64,000 bases of DNA. Origin: Clostridia bacterium. Its GTDB lineage: Bacteria; Bacillota; Clostridia; Christensenellales; Borkfalkiaceae. The stretch covers positions 62,001 to 126,000 of the forward strand of contig JAFWBP010000007.1 of NCBI GenBank assembly GCA_017507045.1, written 5' to 3'. How positions within the stretch are numbered: the stretch's first letter is position 1; every line of letters begins with the position of its first letter. Made by a program: the position numbers and the translations under genes. The notes under the pieces are model-generated. The model was not told where the DNA came from. It was given only the letters and a program-made list of their open reading frames with translations, and did no database searches. Positions 59,887-64,000 of this stretch are shown here, piece after piece.

Positions 59887-60362
59887 TGCGCCCCCTCGCC
59901 AAGCAGGCGCATAACCGTTTCAAGCTCTGCCTTCAATCGGCTTACTTCCGCCTCATTACGTACATGCTCCGCCTCTTTAATGCGTGCTTCAAGCTCATTC
60001 TGTTCGCGGATAAGATCATATCGTTCCTCCGCATCGCCGCTTGGCGCCTTGCCGGAGTGCTTGGTTTTCCCCTGCACGTAGCGAATGGTGGGCATAAGCT
60101 CCTCACGAAATACACTGTAACAATCGGCGCATCCCAAAAGCCCCGTCAAGCGAAAATCTTCAAGAGTTGCACCGCAAGAGGTGCACGATTTCACGCGAGA
60201 AACACTCGTATGCCCCACGAAGGATGTGAAAAAATCCCCGGCCTCCCTTTCCGGATAAAGCCTCGCGTAGCAATCGGAGCAAAGTGTGAGCGAAATCTCA
60301 CGCCCCTCCGCCTTTCGTATGTAAGTTTTTGCGCGGTCGTTTCCGCAAATCGTACAGAGCAT
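59883..60362 (-). CDS. mcsA: McsB activator McsA
   Basis: A 159-residue zinc protein that activates McsB. Four cysteine pairs are visible: CTICGN near residue 3, CSDCY near 28, CTSCGA near 62 and CADCY near 78. They are followed by a helical UVR-like domain (EARIKEAEHVRNEAEVSRLKAELE). It is cytoplasmic. GGAGG precedes the ATG. No CtsR or CIRCE box is seen in the 55 bp upstream, so control differs from Bacillus or comes from further up. Confidence 0.93.
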   Translation of the reverse strand: MLCTICGNDRAKTYIRKAEGREISLTLCSDCYARLYPEREAGDFFTSFVGHTSVSRVKSCTSCGATLEDFRLTGLLGCADCYSVFREELMPTIRYVQGKTKHSGKAPSGDAEERYDLIREQNELEARIKEAEHVRNEAEVSRLKAELETVMRLLGEGAQ

Positions 60363-60417
60363 ACGGCCTCCAAGATTTGTTTACGTTCTGCTTTAAGGGC
60401 AACCCAAGGTAGTTTTC

Positions 60418-60648
60418 CTACCCTTCTATCAGTTCAAACCGAAACTTTTGCTCCACTGTGGGGTACTTACTCCTATCCACCTCGGAGAGAAACATTCCAA
60501 GCGGGCGTGCCCAAAGATCTTCTTCTCCGTAGAGCGCTCGGTACAAAACGAGCAATTCACCCGTCTCGCTATCCTTCGCCGTTCCTTCAACGCGGTATAA
60601 ATTCCCTTTAAAATGGCGATATGCTCCGCCAATTTTCAGCTCTCTCAT
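60418..60648 (-). CDS. DUF1653 domain protein
   Basis: A 76-residue protein. [25 protein letters not shown] and [26 protein letters not shown], read in sequence, are the DUF1653 core, a small beta-rich domain of unknown function. GAGGGG lies before the ATG, 3 bp after the upstream gene. Position before mcsA is probably incidental. Confidence 0.9.
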   Translation of the reverse strand: MRELKIGGAYRHFKGNLYRVEGTAKDSETGELLVLYRALYGEEDLWARPLGMFLSEVDRSKYPTVEQKFRFELIEG

Positions 60649-60651
60649 GCG

Positions 60652-61707
60652 TTACCCCTCACACTTTTCTGGGAAATTCTCTATTAAACACTCCCATGCA
60701 CCCTCTGCGCGGGGGAAGTGATAAAATCCGTAGGCGCACTTTACTGCAAGCAGAGGAAGCCCATCTTTTTGCTCCGCTGCAATGCACTCGATTTCCTCCC
60801 ATTTCAAAAACGCACTCTCCGCACGGCTTGCTTCCTGCCAGAAGATGCCCTCTTTGTACACGCCGAATACGGCGCGGGCGCGCACGAACGATAAAATCCC
60901 ACGCACACCGAACAAAATTCCGAATACGCCGAGAAGCGCCCCTATGGCAACTTCCCAAAGAATTCCGAGAACAACCGCCAAAACAAGCAGTACCATGCCC
61001 ACGGAAAGCGTTATAAGCGCGCTCTTTCTCTTACTTTGATCGGGCAAAGAAAAGAGCTTTTTCGGCGTAAAGCGTACATCTTCCTTACTCGTGGGCATTT
61101 CGCCCAAAAGCTGTAAATTATGCCGCTCTATCACCCGATACAGGCGTTCCTTGCCGTCTGTTTGAATGAGTGCCGGCGGATCGTTTTCCTTTCCATCCTT
61201 TATGAGGTAGTGCGCCGGGACCTCAAACACAACGGACCACTCTCCTCTTTCGCGCGCCCTCTTACGCGTGCAAACGGAAAGAAAGCGGATTTGTCGGTAG
61301 GGGATATGGATGCGCTTGGCTGTTTCCTCTCCGTGGAATACGAGGCCATCTTTTTCAAACGTAGCAAACGTGCCTTCGCCTACGAAGAAGCTCTCTTCCC
61401 CATCGCATCGCTCTAAAAAATCATTCCTGCGTTTTTCGAGAGAAGGAGAAAGGTGCACAAGAAAAAAAGCGATCAACGCAAACGCAACGGCTCCAACGGC
61501 AAGCCCGCTCAGCACCGCCAATATAACTTCCTCGGGAGCATCTCCGAATTGATATATAAACGCAAGAATTACTACGCCGAATAAAGCCAATATTGCAAGA
61601 ACCGCAAAGGCAAAGGCGCCGGCAGTACAAACAGAGCACCGAAGCGCGAGCACTCTCCCCCGCTGCTCCTGCTCTGCTTTCGTTTTCGGAATACTGCTTT
61701 CGTACAT
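60652..61707 (-). CDS. Membrane protein with two helix pairs, unknown function
   Basis: A 351-residue protein starting MYESSIPKTKAEQEQRG, with ATG at 61707 and GGAGG upstream. Two hydrophobic hairpins lie near residues 22-75 and 230-275. A cytoplasmic-type PH-like or YcxB-like beta domain lies between them (FATFEKDGLVFHGEETAKRIHIPYRQI), and a similar one follows (GVYKEGIFW then WEEIECIAAE). The duplicated layout suggests an internal repeat. Function unknown. It follows the XRE regulator by 84 bp. Confidence 0.75.
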   Translation of the reverse strand: MYESSIPKTKAEQEQRGRVLALRCSVCTAGAFAFAVLAILALFGVVILAFIYQFGDAPEEVILAVLSGLAVGAVAFALIAFFLVHLSPSLEKRRNDFLERCDGEESFFVGEGTFATFEKDGLVFHGEETAKRIHIPYRQIRFLSVCTRKRARERGEWSVVFEVPAHYLIKDGKENDPPALIQTDGKERLYRVIERHNLQLLGEMPTSKEDVRFTPKKLFSLPDQSKRKSALITLSVGMVLLVLAVVLGILWEVAIGALLGVFGILFGVRGILSFVRARAVFGVYKEGIFWQEASRAESAFLKWEEIECIAAEQKDGLPLLAVKCAYGFYHFPRAEGAWECLIENFPEKCEG

Positions 61708-61791
61708 GGGTACCTCCAATTTCCCTTTCGCTATCACGATGAGGGAATTCCTCAATAACGCAAACCGCGCCCGTATAGGCGCGGAAAGAAT

Positions 61792-62406
61792 TTATTTTTC
61801 GCCGCCCGTGCGCTTCCACCACACGAAGAAGAAGAGCGCCAAAAGCTCGAGCGGAATACCGATCATAAAGATAAGCCAGAGCGTGGGATACGGCCCGATA
61901 ATGGCGAGAACAGTGAGATAGATGCAGGCAAGCACCGTCCAGATGAGCACGGTGATACTCAAAATACGCATGTGGCGGTAATGCCAGATGCAGCTGAACA
62001 CGAGCACGACGATCGCCGAAGCAGGCACGGCATATAAAAACGCCAGCCAAAGAGCAGGAGCATCCGGTGAAATGAGCGCGCCGAGCGTGAAGCAAACCAC
62101 AGCGGTAAGCCAACACAAGCCAACGGAAAGAAGAATGATGATGAGTCGCCGAATGCGCTTCGTTCGCTTGGGCATCACGGGCTTTTCAGGATGTTCATGG
62201 ACGAGATCATCCAGCGAAACGTTAAAAAATTCCGCAAGCTGCACGAGTGTGCGCACGTCCGGAATCCCATTCCCCTGCTCCCATTTTGAAACGGATTTAT
62301 CCGAATACCCAAGCTTATCTGCAAGTTCGAGTTGCGTCATACTCGTCATTTTACGAAGACGCATAATGTTTTTTCCAACGACTGTTGCGAGTCTTTCTTC
62401 TTCCAT
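61792..62406 (-). CDS. Membrane-anchored XRE-family transcriptional regulator
   Basis: A 204-residue protein. Residues 1-70 are a Cro/C1-type helix-turn-helix (NIMRLRKMTSMTQLELADKL, then YSDKSVSKWEQGNGIPD). Residues 93-200 hold four hydrophobic segments (for example LIIILLSVGLCWLTAVVCF and LWLAFLYAVPASAIVVLVF), so the regulator is tied to the membrane and may respond to envelope state. ATG at 62406 lies 6 nt after a consensus promoter, predicting a leaderless mRNA; an upstream in-frame GTG at 62412 would fall inside the core promoter spacing. Palindromic half-sites lie beside its promoter and next to the divergent small RNA. Confidence 0.88.
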   Translation of the reverse strand: MEEERLATVVGKNIMRLRKMTSMTQLELADKLGYSDKSVSKWEQGNGIPDVRTLVQLAEFFNVSLDDLVHEHPEKPVMPKRTKRIRRLIIILLSVGLCWLTAVVCFTLGALISPDAPALWLAFLYAVPASAIVVLVFSCIWHYRHMRILSITVLIWTVLACIYLTVLAIIGPYPTLWLIFMIGIPLELLALFFFVWWKRTGGEK

Positions 62407-62412
62407 ATTCAC

Positions 62413-62441
62413 ATTATAACATTTTCTTGCAGATATGTCAA
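62413..62441 (-). promoter_or_regulatory. Perfect-consensus promoter of the XRE regulator, leaderless
   Basis: TTGACA (62436-62441), a 17-nt spacer ending TGT, and TATAAT (62413-62418), then six bases and the ATG. Confidence 0.85.
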
Positions 62442-62445
62442 CGGT

Positions 62446-62522
62446 TCTACTCCGAGTAGAGTGAGGATTTCACACTCTACCCGTCGAAATTTCACGAATA
62501 GAGCGGCGCGATAAAAGAGTAG
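62446..62522. promoter_or_regulatory. Operator cluster between the XRE gene and the small RNA
   Basis: TCTACTC-C-GAGTAGA (62446-62460) is a perfect palindrome. GTAGAGTG (62456-62463) pairs with CACTCTAC (62473-62480). A lone GAGTAG (62517-62522) touches the -35 box of the small RNA promoter. The half-site CTACTC/GAGTAG is therefore next to both divergent promoters, as expected for an autoregulator. Confidence 0.6.
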
Positions 62523-62523
62523 G

Positions 62524-62552
62524 TTGCAATTTCCTCAGCGCTATGCTACAAT
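62524..62552 (+). promoter_or_regulatory. Promoter of the candidate small RNA
   Basis: TTGCAA (62524-62529), a 17-nt spacer ending TGC, and TACAAT (62547-62552). The start is expected near 62559. Confidence 0.8.
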
Positions 62553-62558
62553 CAAGGG

Positions 62559-62688
62559 GAAGGCGGCAGTCCCAGCTACCCCTTCACCTCTCCAAAGTGA
62601 AGACCCGGCGCCCCGCCGGGTCTTCTTACTTGATCTTCTCACTGCAACCATTGTAAAAGGACGGGCAGATGCCCGTCCTCTTTTTTTT
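62559..62688 (+). ncRNA. Candidate small RNA of about 130 nt, no ORF
   Basis: An orphan unit with its own promoter and two strong hairpins. The 5' part folds as GGGG...CCCC around AGGCGGCAGUCCCAG. Next, CUUCAC/GUGAAG closes a C-rich loop CUCUCCAAA that is complementary to Shine-Dalgarno sequences. GAAGACCCGGCG/CGCCGGGUCUUC follows and competes for the same GAAG. The 3' end, AGGACGGGC/GCCCGUCCU plus C and eight U, is the terminator (62658-62688). No start codon with a ribosome binding site is present. It matches no RNA family I can recall (not 6S, SRP, tmRNA or a T-box). It may also terminate the convergent rubrerythrin gene on the other strand. Confidence 0.65.
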
Positions 62689-62737
62689 CGCAATTGTTTC
62701 GTGGGAACTCAGCCTCGAATGAGGAGATTAGTGGCGC

Positions 62738-63256
62738 TTAAAAGTATCTCTTCAAAAGCCCCTTGAACCCTGCGCCGTGGCGAGCTTCATCCTTTGCCAT
62801 TTCGTGCACGGTATCGTGGATCGCATCGTAACCGAGCTGCTTTGCGCGCTTTGCAAGGTTCAACTTGCCTTCGCATGCACCGGCTTCCGCAGCGGCGCGC
62901 ATCTCGAGGTTCTTTTTTGTAGAATCGGTAACCACCTCGCCCAAAAGCTCTGCAAACTTCGCTGCGTGCTCTGCCTCTTCGAATGCGTAGCGCTTGTATG
63001 CCTCGGCGATTTCAGGATAGCCTTCGCGCTCCGCCACTCTCGACATGGCAAGATACATCCCCACCTCCGTGCACTCTGCCGTGAAGTTGGCGCGAAGCCC
63101 TTCCATAACCTCTTCATCCTCTACCTTGCCATCACCCACGTGATGCTCGCAAGCAAATCCCTTCTCCTCGATGGGCTCAAACTTTTTCGCTCTGCAAACG
63201 GGGCAAACTTCAACATCATCCGCAACGATCTCGCCGCAAACAACACATCTTTTCAT
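62738..63256 (-). CDS. Reverse rubrerythrin (N-terminal rubredoxin domain)
   Basis: A 172-residue peroxide and oxygen detoxification protein. An N-terminal rubredoxin-like iron site ([18 protein letters not shown], residues 4-21) precedes the ferritin-like di-iron domain, with motifs [18 protein letters not shown] and [10 protein letters not shown]. This domain order, reversed relative to classical rubrerythrin, is that of clostridial revRbr. It reduces hydrogen peroxide, usually with NADH-linked partners. AAGGAG precedes the ATG. No PerR box is evident at the promoter. Confidence 0.93.
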   Translation of the reverse strand: MKRCVVCGEIVADDVEVCPVCRAKKFEPIEEKGFACEHHVGDGKVEDEEVMEGLRANFTAECTEVGMYLAMSRVAEREGYPEIAEAYKRYAFEEAEHAAKFAELLGEVVTDSTKKNLEMRAAAEAGACEGKLNLAKRAKQLGYDAIHDTVHEMAKDEARHGAGFKGLLKRYF

Positions 63257-63286
63257 TTTAAAATCTCCTTAAAATATATTTTTTCA

Positions 63287-63315
63287 CATTATATCATATT
63301 CGCGATCCGTTTTCA
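63287..63315 (-). promoter_or_regulatory. Promoter of reverse rubrerythrin
   Basis: TTGAAA (63310-63315), a 17-nt spacer ending TGA, and TATAAT (63287-63292). The leader is about 24 nt. Confidence 0.75.
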
Positions 63316-63386
63316 ACGGGTTTACGTAATTTTTTCCCAAATTTTTTTATCGGCACATTTTATTAATAAAGCAAATTGAAAAAGAG

Positions 63387-63426
63387 AAGGGCGCGTCCTT
63401 TCGAAGATTCGAAAGGACGCGCCCTT
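63387..63426 (-). terminator. Terminator after the HAD phosphatase
   Basis: A perfect 19-bp stem (AAGGGCGCGTCCTTTCGAA and complement) with a two-base loop precedes CTCTTTTTC on the minus strand. Confidence 0.9.
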
Positions 63427-63435
63427 CATTTTAAT

Positions 63436-64000
63436 TTATCTAAGAAACCGTTCCAACTCGCCGGGTTGGGAAATAAATGTGCGCGCACCTGCTTCTTCCA
63501 GCACCTTTCGTGAGCGATAGCCCCAGAGTACGGAGACACCTACCATGCCCGCGTTCTTCGCCGTAAGAACGTCTGTTTCGCCGTCGCCGATGAACAGGCA
63601 ATTCTTCCTTGCAACACGCATTGTGAGCGCGGCGTAGAAAGTGAGGCTGGGATCTGGCTTGCAGGGAAATGCACCGCTATCACCGCCAACGAAGTCAAAA
63701 GTGTTTGGAAAAAACTTTTCGATAACCTTTTCGGTAGAGGCCTGCAGCTTATTGGTAACTACGGCGAGCTTCACCCCCCGTGCCTTAAGATCGGAAAGAA
63801 GCTCATATATTCCCGGATACACCTTCGTGAGCGCGTTATCGCTCTTTGCGTAACGTTCGGCGAAGCTTTCCAGAATTCGGTCGATATTCGCCCCCTCGGG
63901 TGCGGCACGCTCGATAAGTTTTCTCGCTCCGTTCCCCACGTACGCCACCGTCTCTTCGTAGCTCACGGCGGGATACCCGAAATCCGCAAGTGCACCGTTC
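63436..64000 (-). CDS. HAD-superfamily phosphatase, phosphoglycolate phosphatase-like (5' truncated by window)
   Basis: The frame is open to the window edge, so the N-terminus with the nucleophilic DxD motif is missing; 187 codons are visible. The cap domain (VAYVGNGARKLIERA) and then the HAD core appear: AVVTNKLQ (motif II) near visible residue 86, KPDPSL (motif III lysine) near 118, and FIGDGETDVLTAKNAG (motif IV) near 136. GVLWGY-like SVLWGYRS follows, typical of Gph-type enzymes. Substrate cannot be stated. Confidence 0.88.
   Translation of the reverse strand, partial: NGALADFGYPAVSYEETVAYVGNGARKLIERAAPEGANIDRILESFAERYAKSDNALTKVYPGIYELLSDLKARGVKLAVVTNKLQASTEKVIEKFFPNTFDFVGGDSGAFPCKPDPSLTFYAALTMRVARKNCLFIGDGETDVLTAKNAGMVGVSVLWGYRSRKVLEEAGARTFISQPGELERFLR

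Overview
This 64 kb window looks like a chromosomal segment of an anaerobic, probably endospore-forming member of the Clostridia, from an uncultured Christensenellales-like lineage (inference). The grounds are an intact sporulation sigma factor SigK gene with a SigE-type promoter, a McsA-McsB-ClpC arginine-phosphorylation operon, the yicC-gmk-rpoZ-priA-def-fmt-rsmB-rlmN-rpe-thiN gene order of Firmicutes, a reverse rubrerythrin, a multimeric-flavodoxin-type protein and a type III glutamine synthetase. Almost all genes lie on the minus strand. I see no rRNA, tRNA, CRISPR array, prophage or insertion sequence.

Layout. 1-1083: 3' end of an ABC transporter permease on the plus strand. 1112-11047 (minus): an M19 dipeptidase behind a tiny upstream ORF, then the translation and rRNA-modification cluster, ending with the yicC-gmk-rpoZ operon. 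11255-18185 (minus): ligA with pcrA, a conserved hypothetical, rpsU and a phosphoglucomutase. 18251-20825: two polytopic membrane proteins and a flavodoxin-like protein. 20965-30705: two very large single-pass surface proteins, each with its own promoter and terminator. 30866-38752: rpoC and rpoB, with an unusual acidic tail on RpoB and a leader of about 255 nt. 39249-42059 (plus): rqcP, an ispDF fusion and radA. 42164-51940 (minus): trmB, dut, a Na/Pi symporter, glnN, sigK, aspS, a RecD-like helicase and a lipoprotein. 52077-56279: acpT, an MBL hydrolase, a ferritin-like protein, mtnN and ung. 56352-62406 (minus): clpC, mcsB, mcsA, a DUF1653 protein, a membrane protein and a membrane-anchored XRE regulator. 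62559-62688 (plus): a candidate small RNA. Then a reverse rubrerythrin and a truncated HAD phosphatase.

Regulation is unusually legible. About a dozen sigma-70 promoters share a TTGnnn, 17-nt spacer and TAtAAT pattern, usually with an extended TGn. In four of them (pcrA, the RecD-like helicase, acpT and the XRE regulator) the -10 box sits only 6 to 8 nt before the start codon, which predicts leaderless mRNAs. The most system-like novelty is the intergenic region at 62407-62690. There a membrane-anchored XRE regulator faces a divergent small RNA across a cluster of shared CTACTC/GAGTAG half-sites. The second is the surface-protein locus at 20965-30705. One of its proteins carries a glutamate-rich repeat and a basic cytoplasmic domain I cannot name, and its mRNA has a leader with two mutually exclusive pairings for its 5' end.
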